Shown: one piece after another, positions 35,745-46,931 of the stretch | Position numbering within the stretch: the stretch's first letter is position 1 | How the letters are laid out: every line of letters starts with the position of its first letter | NCBI GenBank assembly: GCA_016748015.1 | Contig: JAAOMT010000718.1 | Location: 483,738-547,737, forward strand | Direction of reading: 5' to 3' | From: Geosiphon pyriformis | Lineage: Eukaryota; Glomeromycota; Glomeromycetes; Archaeosporales; Geosiphonaceae | Length of the DNA: 64,000 nucleotides | The notes under the pieces: generated by a model | The model's input: the letters and a program-made list of their open reading frames with translations, nothing else | Told to the model about the DNA's origin: nothing | Databases searched by the model: none | Position numbers and translations under genes: made by a program

Positions 35745-37900
35745 AAATCAGCACTGACAACACCAAACCAAAAGTGGCAGAATCAGAAATTATAGAAGCA
35801 AACCATTTAGGATTCGCAAAATCCTTATTTTAACACTATTGTCAATACTTGGGATTAAACCACAATCATATATCTGCCGAATTAGTCTTCAATTTCTACG
35901 TCAACAAAAAGATTTCCTCTTTATTAGGAACACCAATGAATATTGAATCAGCAAGAGAAACTTTCTATAAGGAATTAATTCAAAACACCAACCTACCAAC
36001 AAACCATAATTTTGCATCCATCATCACTGAGATCAACAAAAAAATTGAACACCACACTTAACAAAGATATCCAATTACATATGCTAGTAAAAACAAGGGA
36101 AAATTACAAACACCAGCAATAACACCCAGAAAAATACAGCCACTTGCTTGGAAGAAAAACAGAGTTGAATCCCCAAGCAACTCATCCTACCACTATACAT
36201 CTGAAAGCATCATCAACATATCATCAACAGATGCATTCCCATCAATTGCGACATCAGCATTTGGACGATTCTCATTTCAAAGTAGACAAAGGAAAACAGA
36301 ATTGTTAAGACCATACAGCAAATACTTTGAGTGATTTAATTCGCAATTATCAATCCCATCAGGACTTCGATCATCACTGTCTCCACCAGATTTCGGAATC
36401 TCCGATCTGTGGGAAGCAGCGGAATCAGAAAAGGAGGAAGAAGAATCAGAAGATCAAGAATTTACTTACCAGCACCCGATCACTGAAAACCCGGAAGTTG
36501 AAACTCTGAACCTTTAAACTCAGCAACAGTTAGAAAATCCGGAAATCAAAACTCCAAATATTCGAATGCCGCCAAATCAAAGAAATCAAAAACCCGAATT
36601 AATTAATCAGCAAAACTTACCTCCAGTAATCGTTATCAATCAACTGCCGATTAATCCCATAGCCGAATCCATACAGTAACTACTTTAGCTACCACCCCAA
36701 CAGCCAAGACAACAACAACTGCTTCAACAGCCACCACAACCACCTAACTTAAATCCAATGGCCTATGCACCAATTGCAAAACTTGACAACTTTACGGGCA
36801 AAGAAGATGACACTCAAATATGGCTGAATGATGTAGAAAAGGCCATCGCAGCCAACGGATGGAATAACACTCAAGCAATGCAAGCCATTCCTTACTTTCT
36901 CAAAGATACCGCCAATTCATGGTACCAGAGCTTGATTAATAAACCACAAGATTTTAATGCCTTCAAAGCGGAATTCCTAAAATACTTCAGCAACAATAAC
37001 AGCATCAATCGTCTAGTCAATGTATTCACCACCATGAAACAAGGAGAAACTGAAGCAGTCACCACTTACCTGGGACGCTTCCATCGAAACCTATGCCAAA
37101 TTCAAGCAATTAACGCCAACTATTTTACAGCCCTGCAGATATTCAACCAGTTTATCCATGGCCTGTGCAGCAGCATCTTGCAACATGTACATCTGTTGCA
37201 TTTAGGCACCCTTCAAGATACAGTCACATACACCAGAAATTTTGAATCCGCTGAGTCAGAGGCTAACCATGCCCAAGCTGTTAATCTAGTAATAAATGGA
37301 TCATCTGAATTAGATTCCAAATTGGAGAAGTTCAGTGAATTAATCAATAAGAGATTGGAAGGATACTTAGCTGACAATCATGCCATTTATCAGCCTCCAC
37401 AACGACACAATAATCAAGGAAACTCTAATTGTGCCCAAAATTAACCACATCCATCTCCATCAACCAATCGACAGTGGCAACAGGAAATGCGTATCTGCCA
37501 CTATTGTGGTAAACAAGGACATATCCAAATTGACTGTTACCAGTATTTAAATAACCAATGATCGGAAAATCAATATCAAAACCCTGATCACCAGTTCCAA
37601 ACTCTGAATCAGTACTCAAATCAAAATCCACCCGCTTACCTACCAGTGACACAGTCATTAGTCTATCAGTTTCCAGTATATCAACCTCCGATTTATCAGC
37701 CACAGCCACAAGTAATATATCAACCACAGCCACAAATAATCTATCAATACCAACAGATCCAAACACTGTCCCAAAGCTTACCACCCAACAGAACTCAAAG
37801 ACCAAAAATGACTCAACAGAGCTGGAGATCAGCGATAGTAGTCTATCAACCGATCCCCAGTTTTTCACAGTAACCATCTGGATTATGCCAGCGGAATTCG
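35745..37900 (+). pseudogene. Element B: gag with Gln/Pro/Asn-rich N-terminus and CCHC knuckle
   Basis: The frame runs from about 35745 with no conserved ATG visible. N-terminal traces include HNHISAELVFNFYVNKKISS and LLGTPMNIESARETFYKEL, then a low-complexity Gln/Pro/Asn region. The structural gag domain begins MAYAPIAKLDNFTGKEDDTQ at 36758 and includes YFLKDTANSWYQ, FNAFKAEFLKYFSNNNS and YLGRFHRNLCQIQ. The knuckle ICHYCGKQGHIQIDC (CX2CX4HX4C) is near 37490-37540, followed by a Tyr/Gln/Pro-rich tail. Gag would form the virus-like particle. Stops at 37442 (CAA-to-TAA by comparison with A), about 37560 and 37869 break the frame. Confidence 0.85.
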
Positions 37901-38842
37901 GGTACTGGTCAACCCCAGAACCCAAATTCCTAGAACTATTTAAGTCTCCTGGTCACTCCAGAAGATGCTTCAACCAATAGCCCGGCATTTACCCAAAAAC
38001 AACCCCTCACCAGTAATATCCCACCCGCTACCATTACTAAAAACGAGTCATTAGCTGCTATCTTCCCATTCAAATTTGAGGAAACAGCTGCAATACCATT
38101 ATTTAGTGGAGCTGCTCTTGAAGCCAAACCAATTACCGTGATGTACATTGACACCAAAGTAGAAAAACAATCCATCAAATTAATCCTGGACAGTGGTTCC
38201 GCAAGCAGCATAATCACAAGACAACTCATGAATCAATTAGGTCGCTGAGTTGATCGAGCTGCCAGCACCAGAATTATCACGGCCAATGGAGCGACCAAAA
38301 CTCTAATTGGCAAAATCGATGACTTTTTTTTTGAAGTCAATGACATCGTGACTCCCATTAAAGTTCTAGTAATGGAAGCCACTCAATACCAAGCTCTCGT
38401 TAGTAATGACTGGCTATTCAAAGTCAATGCAACGTTAAACTGGAACACCCAGGAACTCCAGCTAATGTATCAGGGCCAACACATATGTGTCCTAGCCATG
38501 TATGGCCACTTCAAAACTCCTCCAAGAGAGAAACTATTGATTGAACTGGAGGAGAAGAAAGGAAAGCCTACCTGGGAAGCCTACCAAGTGTTGTGGGTGG
38601 ACAAAGAACACAACAAACTACCGCCAATACTCTTTTGGGATGACAGCAACAAGGGAAAAGGGAAACAAAAGGAAGAACTTACCTGGAAAACTGATGACCT
38701 GACATGGACCAACAACAATAAAAACAAATCGACTTCAAGCTGGGAATGGGAGGAGGACAAAGAAAATAAAGAAAAAGGGAAAGAAAAAGAGACCACTCAA
38801 ATCATCACCACTTATAATAATACTTACACTATTCTACAATGA
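37901..38842 (+). pseudogene. Element B: aspartic protease (retropepsin) and charged linker
   Basis: The catalytic motif LILDSGSASSIIT (Asp-Ser-Gly) lies near 38180-38220, with the downstream TPIKVLVMEATQYQALVSND segment of the fold at about 38350. A TGA at 38246-38248 between them occurs in element A as well. After the protease comes a Lys/Glu/Trp-rich linker (KGKGKQKEELTWKT, EWEEDKENKEKGKEKE), probably unstructured. The protease would cut the polyprotein. Confidence 0.82.
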
Positions 38843-39735
38843 TCTATCTATTGTCGATCTAAGCTTATATGTGTCGATTGTGGCAAGAAATTGTCATCAA
38901 TGGGTGCATACTATGGCAACAATGAGGAATACCACACCACAACAAAATTCTATTGTCATCCATGCTTACTCGAATGTTTCAGACAACCAAAAAGGCAAGG
39001 AAAATGTGATAACCAACCGTGTCTTGCTTGTGGGGAGACCCTGCTAAATGAAGAGATATGGAATGACATCCCAGGACGTGGAAGAACGTGTGACGTATCA
39101 TGTCAATACATGATTCTAATAAGTGACTGGGTAAGGAAAGGAACCCCAATAGAAGTGGTCTGGAGAAGAGCCGTGCAGCGACTGAACAGTTGTCCACATG
39201 ATGACGACAAAATTTGGCGAATGGCACTGGCAAAAATCAAAGGGGCGACACCAGAAGAGATAAAAATGATCAAAGACAACTCCCCAGAACCTTTAAAGCT
39301 TGACTGGGACGCAGAACCCATCATAAACCTCCTGGATCCGAAACAATTCTATGAACACTACCAAGAATTAACACCCACAAGGGAAAAACAAGAACAATGG
39401 TTAGAGCAGTTGAACACTCGACTATGTCAACACTGCCTAATTCTCTGTGACTTCCAGTATTGCGATGAGTGTGACCTCATTTACAATCCACCACCATGCA
39501 TAATCTACACAATCCCGGAAGAGGAAGAACCAATTAGCAGCTGCACATCAGAATCAGAATCACTGATCAATCGAGATTCAAACTCTGACAATGATGATGA
39601 CAACAATGGTTCAAGTTCCGTTCAAGATAGCAATGACAATGACAATGATTCCAACTCAGATACAAACTCCGATTTAAACTATGAACAATACATTGCACTA
39701 CCAGATCTCTCCAAGAAACAAGAGTTGAAATAGTA
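38843..39735 (+). pseudogene. Element B: Cys-rich module of unknown function
   Basis: Between protease and dUTPase, and in the same frame, lie clustered Cys pairs: CVDCGKK, YCHPCLLEC, CDNQPCLACGE, CDVSCQ, then an alpha-helical stretch (WRRAVQRLNSC, YEHYQELTPTREKQEQWLEQL) and a second cluster CQHCLILCDFQYCDECDLIY, ending in an acidic Ser/Asp/Asn tail. The spacing suggests several zinc-binding sites. I do not recognise the family. A and B both carry it, and the acidic part survives in C. It could act in nucleic-acid binding or particle assembly; that is only inference. Confidence 0.7.
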
Positions 39736-40542
39736 TAGTGACAATGGGGAAGATATTATGCCAGACTGTGCGCATGATACTAATGCAGGATTCGATTTGA
39801 GATATTCAAGAAAAAATGCCATCAAATTGAAACCACATTCACACACCTGTATTGATCTGAAAATAGCACTAGAAATTCCGGCAACAACAATGGTTCAATT
39901 AGCATCAAGGAGTAGTTTAGCGAAAAGAGGGATTAATATAAGAGGAGGAATAATTGATGCGGGATATGTAAGAAATATCATCGCTATGCTACAAAATGAC
40001 TCAGAAAAGGCCTATGTAATCGAGCCCAATGAAAAGATAGCACAGGCAATATTTCTGCCTCTGGTTAGAATAGCTCAGTTAGTATCAGTGGGAAAGAGAG
40101 AGGAAGTAGGAATAATGGCAAGAGGAATACAGGGATTCAGATCTACAGGTAGAATAGATGTACCAGTTAACATGGCAGAGGAAAAAATTGTTGGCCAAGG
40201 AGAAATTATCTCAACTGGTCAAGCTATTTCCATTCCACCATATAGCCAGTACATGTTAACAATAGAAAGGAAGGAAAAGGAGCAAGAACAGATTTTTGAA
40301 GCAGAAGCAACCCTTTGTGAATCAGGAGAGATTGGATTAATCAATCTCCACATACCAACCAAAAGCTATAGCAGCATAAAAATTCCCATCTACAACAATA
40401 CTGGCAATGTTATCAACATACCAGAAGGAACTACCATCAAATATTTAACCACAGAAATAGAAGACCAACCACCAAACCTCATTCCAGACTTTCCACAACT
40501 TTGTGGATATGTTGACATCACATCACAAACAATCTATGGATA
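39736..40542 (+). pseudogene. Element B: dUTPase domain and linker
   Basis: Motifs in order: NAGFDLRY (1), ASRSSLAKRG (2), GGIIDAGYVRNI (3), EKIAQAIFLPL (4), RGIQGFRSTGR (5). Motif 3 reads YVRN where A has YVGN, and motif 5 reads GFRSTG where GFGSTG is typical; both are G-to-A-compatible changes. The domain is followed by a beta-rich linker (ISIPPYSQYMLTIERK, GLINLHIPTKSYSSIKIPIY, GTTIKYLTTEIED). A TAG at 39731-39733 precedes the domain, where A keeps Trp. dUTPase lies between protease and RT, not between RT and integrase or at the gag-protease junction as in some retroviruses. Confidence 0.88.
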
Positions 40543-41945
40543 AGACAAATGTTATTTGCTCCAACCAGAACAATTGGAACAAATGAACATGGAAAACTTA
40601 GATCCACTCCAATGTATGCAGCTCAAGATGTTACTCAACAATTTCAATGACATCTTTGTCAGCGAAAATAAGTTTGGCCGAACTGACATCATCCAGTATT
40701 AGATCAAGACTGAAGATGCAATACCAATCAAACAAAGAGCATACTGAGTACCCCCAGCCAGCCACAAGATTATTCGTCAAGAAATAAACAGAATGCTTGA
40801 CAATGGGCTAATTCAACCATCAATGAATCCATGGTCATCACCAGTGGTACTCGTCTGAAAGAAAAATGGAAAAATCCAGTTTTGTGTAGACTACAAGAAA
40901 CTCAATGGTGTAACTCGTGAAGACAGTTATCCAACTTCACAAATACAGAAATTATTTGATGCTTTTGGTGGGAACAAATGGTTCTCCACATTAGATTTGA
41001 ACAGTGGTTACTGGCAAGTAACCATGAATCCAGCTGACAAAGAGAAGACTGCATTTACTACTAGAGAAGGGAATTTCGAATTTGAAGTAATGCCATTCGG
41101 CTTAACCAATGCCCCAGCAACTTCCAATGGCTAATGGAAATTGTTTATACTGGCTTATTGTGGAAATCAGTAGTTGTATACTTGGATGACACCAATGTAT
41201 TCTCAAAGACATTTGATGATCATCTTCATCATCTTCAACAAATATTCGAAAGACTAAGAAGAGCAGAACTAAAGTTAAATGTGACAAAGTGCTTCTTTGG
41301 CAAGACAGAACTCAAATTCTTGGGACACATAGTCAGCAAAGACAGCATCAAAACGGATTCAGAGAAAATAGAGATAGTAAAGAACTTTCCAGTGCTGACC
41401 AATAAAACAGAACTGAAATCATTCTTGGAATTCACCAGTTACTATCATTATCAAGAACTTTTTCAAGATAGCACAGCCACTCAATTAACTGCAAAACAAA
41501 AATGCGAAATATGAATGGACAGAAAGTCAACAAGAAGCTTTTGATATTCTGAGGAAAAAGCTTATCCAAGCTCTAGTACTGATCTATCCAGATTACAGCA
41601 ACCATTCATTATTACCACTAATACATCCAGCCAAGCATTGGGAGCAGTATTATCTCAGAGAGGACCAGATGGCAGAGAACATCCAATAGCATATACCAGC
41701 AGAGGTTTAACACCAGCCGAAAAGAACTATGGAACACCGGAACAAGAATACTTAGCAATATACTGGGCTGTTATAAAATGGAAAAAATACTTGAGCCAGA
41801 AGTTTGAAGTATACACAGACCACAAGGGATTAACATCACTCCAAAAACAAGAATTTGGACATGGAAGACAGTCAAGATAGAAAATGGCACTCGTACCATA
41901 CAATTATACTATACATTACAAAAAGAGAAAAGACAACAGAAATGC
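40543..41945 (+). pseudogene. Element B: reverse transcriptase and RNase H
   Basis: RT motifs: GKIQFCVDYKKLNGVTR, WFSTLDLNSGYWQVTMN, FEVMPFGLTNAPAT and the catalytic VVYLDDTNVFSK at about 41170-41210, then FLGHIVSKDSIK. RNase H shows GAVLSQRGPDGREHPIAYTS, GTPEQEYLAIYWAVIKW and FEVYTDHKGL. Damage: TAG at 40700-40702 (shared with A), TGA near 40749 and 40857, a one-base deletion near 41117 that shifts the frame, and a short deletion near 41445. Confidence 0.88.
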
Positions 41946-42039
41946 TAACGGTTTATCACGAATAAGACAAATCTAAGAACATTTCAACCCAAAAATATAA
42001 TAAAACCAGAACAATACCAATGGAAAAATACAACAAAAG

Positions 42040-43422
42040 ATGAACATACAAAAATATCAACAATTGCAACATTATCTAAACACTCAACAGTTCAAAAAGA
42101 ATTTATCTCATACGGAACAAAGGTGTATTAAACAACAATCAAAATATTTTATCACTTACCAAAATATACTTTATCGGAAAAATAGAAGGAATCCAGATCA
42201 ACCAACCAGAGTAATTACAGAGCCAGAAAAAGAAACAATATTATTCAACATGCACTTAAATCCAACAGCAGAACATTTTCACAAAGAAGCAATCATAGAA
42301 AGAACTAGAAAAAAATACTATTGGCCATCAATGTACCCAGATATCATTCAATATGTTCAAAATTGTAATGCTTGTCAGCGAAGAGGAGGAACAAGATCCA
42401 GTGAACCATTAAGACCAATCAAAGTGAGACAACCATTTGACCGGATGGGAATTGATTTAGTCAGACCATTAACAATCACCAGCAGAAGAAACAGATACAT
42501 AGTAGTAACTATGGACTATCTCACTAAATGGCCAGAGGCAAAAGCAATTCAAAGAGCAGATGCAGAATCTGTTGCCAAATTCATTCATTAAAATTTGATT
42601 TGTCCACATGGATGTCCAAAAGAATTATTATCAGACCAAGGAACTCATTTTGTGAACAGAACATTAACAGAATTGAGCCAAAGATTCGGAATCAAGAGAC
42701 TATTATCATCATCATACCATCCACAAACCAACGGATTAGTAAAAAGATTCAACAGAACATTGTGTGAAGCAATAGCCAAGCTCAGTCAAGAAAACCAGAA
42801 CGATTGGGATTTGTTCATACCATCAGTACTATTTGCTTATTGGACAACAAAACAGGATACGACACAAGCAACACCATTTGAATTAGTATATAGGAGAATA
42901 GCAACATTACCAGTAGAAAAAGAAATTAATACATATCTAGCTGAACCAATAACAGAAGAAAATTTTCAAGAAACATTGTTAAGAAGAACATATGACTTAA
43001 TGGAAACATTGGAAAACAAACGAAGAAGAGCAGCTGATAATATCTAAAAGTCACAAGAAACCCAGAAAGAAAGACACAATAGTCAACTACCAGACAAACC
43101 AGTTGAATTCAAGATTAAAGACAAAGTATTACTACATCGTACCAAAGCAGAAAAACAATGGAGTGGAAAATTTGACCTCAAATGGGACAGACCATTTCAC
43201 ATAGAAAAAATTCTAGGAAATGGAGCTTACAAATTAAGATTGGATAACAAAATTTTAACCAAAGCAGCACATGGAGATCGACTAAAACTATATCACAACA
43301 TCACACTACCATTTATCAGTAATATTCTACAATTAGAAATACAGAGAATACTAGTCCAACCAGATGAGATTCCACAAGATCTGGAACCAATTATTATTAT
43401 CAACAACAACACGTTAAATTGA
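42040..43422 (+). pseudogene. Element B: integrase
   Basis: The N-terminal zinc domain is HLNPTAEHFHKEA ... CNACQRRGG (HHCC). The catalytic core contains GIDLVRPLTI, MDYLTKWPEAKAIQ, SDQGTHFVN and SSYHPQTNGLVKRFNRTL. The C-terminal part (DKVLLHRTKAEKQWSGKF, GAYKLRL) resembles the GPY/F-type module; I see no chromodomain. Stops at 42589-42591 (TAA where A has Gln) and near 43045 (TAA where A has Gln) interrupt the frame. The frame ends at TGA 43420-43422, a position that is also a stop in A and C and so may be the natural end of the polyprotein. Confidence 0.88.
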
Positions 43423-44100
43423 ACCATCAAAAGAATATATAAAGACATGGTAGACGTGATAGGAAATATCAGAAAAATGGAAATTACAGACACCATTCAC
43501 TTACTAGCACAACAACTCTTTCAATTAATCCAACACCAGAAAATGGAGATTACAATCAATCAACAAACCATTTGATATCAAGATACTAGAAAGACATTTC
43601 AATTCAGAACACAGAAGAAAACTGAAAATACTGTGGACAAAATCATGGTGAAAGTAAAATTAGCAATAAAAGAATTGACAAAAGAGTCACTATATCAAGA
43701 GTTAACTAAAAGAACTTGGAATTGGTGGATACAACAATTTCCATGAAACTATTATTATTTTTACTTGGGACAACATGTAAATATCCAGAATCTATATACA
43801 GATAAAACAAAATGATTATTTGACAAAAAAATACTACAACAATTAGAACATTTTGTGGGAAAGAACAACTTATCCACACAAGCCTGAGCCATATACCAAA
43901 TACACACAGCATTTCAAGATAAACCAGAAATATTGCTCAATAGAGCAATGGATAGGGTTACCAGTAATCAATTAGGAAAAATCACCAATGCTTAATTTGA
44001 AGAATTACAGACCCAAATAACACAAGTAATTCTCGAAAACGAAATCCAGGAAATACTTCAAGAGGGGGAATTACATGAGTTAGATTTCAACAAAGCTTAA
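43423..44100 (+). pseudogene. Element B: conserved ORF of unknown function after integrase
   Basis: The same frame continues past the integrase stop for about 225 codons: KRIYKDMVDVIGNIRKMEIT, LLAQQLFQLIQHQ, VKVKLAIKELTKESLYQE, NYYYFYLGQHVNIQNLYT, LEHFVGKNNLSTQA, KITNAQFEELQTQITQVIL and GELHELDFNKA. Sequence is kept in A at the same place. It is probably alpha-helical, with no membrane segment or signal peptide visible. Stops near 43575, 43745, 43815, 43887 and 43996 break it. It could be an additional protein made from a separate message or by readthrough. Confidence 0.7.
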
Positions 44101-44119
44101 TATTAAAAAGAAGAAATAA

Positions 44120-44974
44120 TGTTACTTATAGAAATATAGGAAATATATTAGCATAATTATTAGCTAATCAGAAGTAAGTGTAGTAAATGTGGAATTCCAA
44201 AATTCCTCTCAGGAATTGCAGGATTCCAGGAATTTCAGGATTCCAGAATTCCAGGATTCCTCTCAAAGGAATCGCAGGATTCCAGGAATTCCAGGATTCT
44301 TGTCATGAAGAATCGAGGAATTGAGGAATCCCAATTATGTATATATAGCAGTAGTGTTAGAAACAGAAAAGACAGAATCGATACCACAGAATCCTTAGCC
44401 AAGAAACCAATCATCAAATAAATAATTATTCCATATCTCAATCCACTATTCACTATCAACACTTCATGTTGATAGTAATTGCTACTTAACCATGCTGGAA
44501 CAATAGCTCTTGATTATGGCTATTGATGAGATACTAACGGACCAAATTGCCTTGGCTTATTTTCTTTATTTTCTTTATTTTATTTCCTTTCTTTCTTTGA
44601 TTTTGTTGTTGTATACTAATTGATTAAAAGATTAAGCGCTGAGTTATTGACATCAAAGATAGCCTGGTAAAAGACCTAGAAATAAGGGTAGGATTTTATA
44701 TATATTATTGGATAGCTTACCAGAAGGGCACGACTGTCAGACTAAATCCGGCCACCACGTTGAGAAAGAAATTGGGAAAACCACTTGAGGATACAACCAT
44801 TATCAACCTTATTGAATCTCTGTCCATTATACAAAGAACTCCACAACAAAACTTTCAGATCAACCAAAACTTTCAGATACCATACTTTCCGCACATCATT
44901 CACGAAAGTAGCTTTTGAGCACCAAGTTATAGGTTTGTTATTCAATTCAACAACAGAAATAATCACCTGTAACA
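44120..44974 (+). repeat. 3' LTR of element B
   Basis: The LTR runs from TGTTACTT to CACCTGTAACA (855 bp), preceded by the purine-rich tract at about 44104-44119 and followed by the GTGT duplication. It carries the same GGAATTCC-like units, TATATATA string and CTTCA-loop hairpin as the 5' LTR, but is about 20 bases shorter in the GGAATTCC-like part. Confidence 0.9.
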
Positions 44975-45431
44975 GTGTAAAAAATTATTCTAATTATTTT
45001 TAATCTGCAGTAAGATACATTTTCTCGAAGAGAGACACTCTTCTTTTATACAACTTGTCATAACACTATTCTATAAACTTGAACTTTGCTATTTTCTACA
45101 ATTTCGCTGAACTAAAGATACATTTTGGCAAACTACAAGTTATTTCTGCGAACTATTAGATATTTTGGTGAACTATCAATTATTTTAGCAAATTTCTACA
45201 AATTTTGGTGAACTTTTTGAATGTTACATAGTTTGGGGTATTGCATGATTGATCATTGCAATTAGGTTACATTTGTGTTATGTACAAATTGGGTTATTAA
45301 TTAAATAATAATTTCAGATATTTTGCTAATGTAATAAGTGATAATTTGAAATGATAATATATGCTAATTAATGATAAGATTTATAAGGGTAATTTCATGC
45401 TAAACAATATCTCTAATTTTGTCTGGTAACA

Positions 45432-46020
45432 TCACTGTATGGTTCTAATAATTCTGTTTTCCTTTGTCTACTTTGGAATGGGAATTGTCCAAATGCTGAT
45501 GTCACAGTTGATGGGAATGCATCTGTTGATGATATGTTGATGACACTTCCAGGTGTATAATGGTAGGATGGGTTGCTTGGAGATTCAATTCTGTTTTTCT
45601 TCCAAGTAGGTGGCTGTATTTTTCTGGGTGTTATTACTGGTGTTTGTAGTTTTCCCTTGCCTTTATTAGCATATGTAATTGGATATCTTTGATAAGTGTG
45701 GTGTTCAATTTCTTTGTTGATCTCAGTGATGATGGATGCGAAATTATAATTTGTTGGCAGGTTGGTGTTTTGAATTAACTCCCTATAGAAAGTTTCTCTT
45801 GCTGATTCGGTATTTACTGGTGTTCCTAATAAAGAGGAAATCTTTTCATTGACATAGAAATTGAAGGCTGATTCGGCAAATATATGATTGTGGTTTAATC
45901 CCAAGTATTGACAATAGTGTTGAAATAAGGATTTTGTGAATCTTAAATGGTTTGTTCCTATATTTTCTGATTCTGTCACTTTTGGATGGTGTTTGTTGGT
46001 GCTGGTTTTCTGTAGAATTA
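45432..46020 (-). pseudogene. Element A: N-terminal gag
   Basis: A single open frame of about 190 codons reads ESENIGTNHLRFTKSLFQHY, LGLNHNHIFAESAFNFYVNE, KISSLLGTPVNTESARETFY and YQRYPITYANKGKGKLQTP. It is better preserved than the B counterpart, which has stops at two of these places. No ATG conserved between A and B precedes it, so the translation start of this family is unclear. The frame is cut at the left by the LTR2c insertion. Confidence 0.78.
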
Positions 46021-46041
46021 TACCTTACAGGGAGCACTAAA

Positions 46042-46931
46042 TGTTACAGGTGATTATTTCTGCTGTTGATTAAATAACAAACCCATAACTTGGTGCTCAA
46101 AAACTATTTCCATGGATGAGGTTCTGCAAGTGTTGTATCTGAAGATTTTGATGGAATCCTTTGTATAATGGACAGAGATTCAATAGTGTTGATAGTAGAT
46201 GTATCTTTTTAAGAGTTTTCCTAATTTTTTTCTCAGTGTGGTGGCCAGATTTAGTCTGGCAGTCATGCTTTTCTGGTAAGCTATCCGATAATATATAAAA
46301 TCCTACCCTTATTTCTGGGTTTTTTACCAGGCTATCCTTGATGTCAATAACTTAGTGCTTAATTTTTAATCAATTAGTATACAACAACAAAATCAAAAAA
46401 AAGAAAGAAAAGAAAATAAAAAAAATAAAAATAAAGAAAATAGAAAAAATAAGCCAAGGCAATTTGGTACGTTAGTATCTCATCAATAGCCGTGATCAAG
46501 AGCTATTGTTCCAGCATGATTAAGTATCAATTACTATCAACATAAAGTGTTGATAGTAGAGAGTGGGTTGAGATATGGAATAATTATTTATTTGATGATT
46601 GGAAACTGGAATGTTGCTTAGATTAAATTTAAACTAAGAGGTCTGTTTTTTCAGCTTCTAATCCTACTGCTATATATACATAATTGAGATTCCTCAATTC
46701 CTCAATTCTTTGTGACAAAAATCCTGGGATTCCTGGAATCCTGCAATTCCTGATGAGAGGAATCCTGGAATTTTGGAATCCTGCAATTCCTCGTTGGGGA
46801 ATCCTAAAATTCCTGAAATCCTGCAATTCCTCTGAGAGGAATTCTGGAATTTCACATTTACTACATATCCCTCTGATTGGCTAATATCTACTAACTAATA
46901 ATACTATATTTCCTATATTCTATTAGTAACA
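46042..46931 (-). repeat. 5' LTR of element A
   Basis: In coding orientation this LTR starts TGTTACTA at 46931 and ends CACCTGTAACA at 46042 (890 bp). It keeps the GGAATTCC-like units, the TATATATA string (near 46672-46679) and the hairpin (46533-46557) with the usual loop orientation (CTTTA, one C-to-T from CTTCA). Diverged PBS sequence lies at 46021-46039. Confidence 0.9.

Larger units (their letters stand above)
34835..44974 (+). mobile_element. Element B: complete Ty3-like LTR retrotransposon with dUTPase (10,140 bp)
   Basis: The two LTRs (34835-35711 and 44120-44974) flank one long gag-pol frame, and identical 4-bp duplications GTGT lie at 34831-34834 and 44975-44978. The primer-binding site follows the 5' LTR and a purine-rich tract (AAAAAGAAGAAA) precedes the 3' LTR. 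Domain order is gag, CCHC, protease, Cys-rich module, dUTPase, linker, RT, RNase H, integrase, extra ORF. Gag through RT stays in a single frame until a one-base deletion near 41117. At least ten in-frame stops, mostly explained by C-to-T/G-to-A, mean the copy cannot make its full protein. Confidence 0.92.
34299..45431 (+). repeat. LTR2c: third LTR2 copy, split by element B
   Basis: The left part (34299-34834) starts TGTTACCAGAGG and the right part (44979-45431) ends GTCTGGTAACA. Together they give about 989 bp, the same as LTR2a. Flanking 4-mers are TTGC (34295-34298) and TCAC (45432-45435), both derivable from TCGC by CpG deamination. Element B shows the uninterrupted gag sequence here (around 36310). 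Confidence 0.85.
22858..46931 (-). mobile_element. Element A: Ty3-like LTR retrotransposon with dUTPase, carrying four nested insertions
   Basis: The 3' LTR is 22858-23721 and the 5' LTR 46042-46931. Between them, minus-strand gag-pol reads in order once four insertions are skipped: LTR2a (25893-26875), a solo LTR (30783-31653), LTR2b (32257-33224) and LTR2c with element B inside (34299-45431). The remaining length is about 10.1 kb, matching B. The flanking 4-mers are ACAG (22854-22857) and ATGG (46932-46935) on the plus strand. They differ, but both follow from an ancestral ACGG by one CpG deamination each, on opposite strands. The host sequence on both sides is LINE2 ORF2. Confidence 0.9.

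Noticed and set aside
39736-40180. dUTPase considered as a captured host gene next to the element
   Set aside because: It is in frame with protease upstream and the RT linker downstream and recurs at the same place in A and C, so it belongs to the element.
43423-44100. Post-integrase ORF considered as an envelope gene
   Set aside because: No signal peptide, membrane segment or glycosylated ectodomain pattern is visible.
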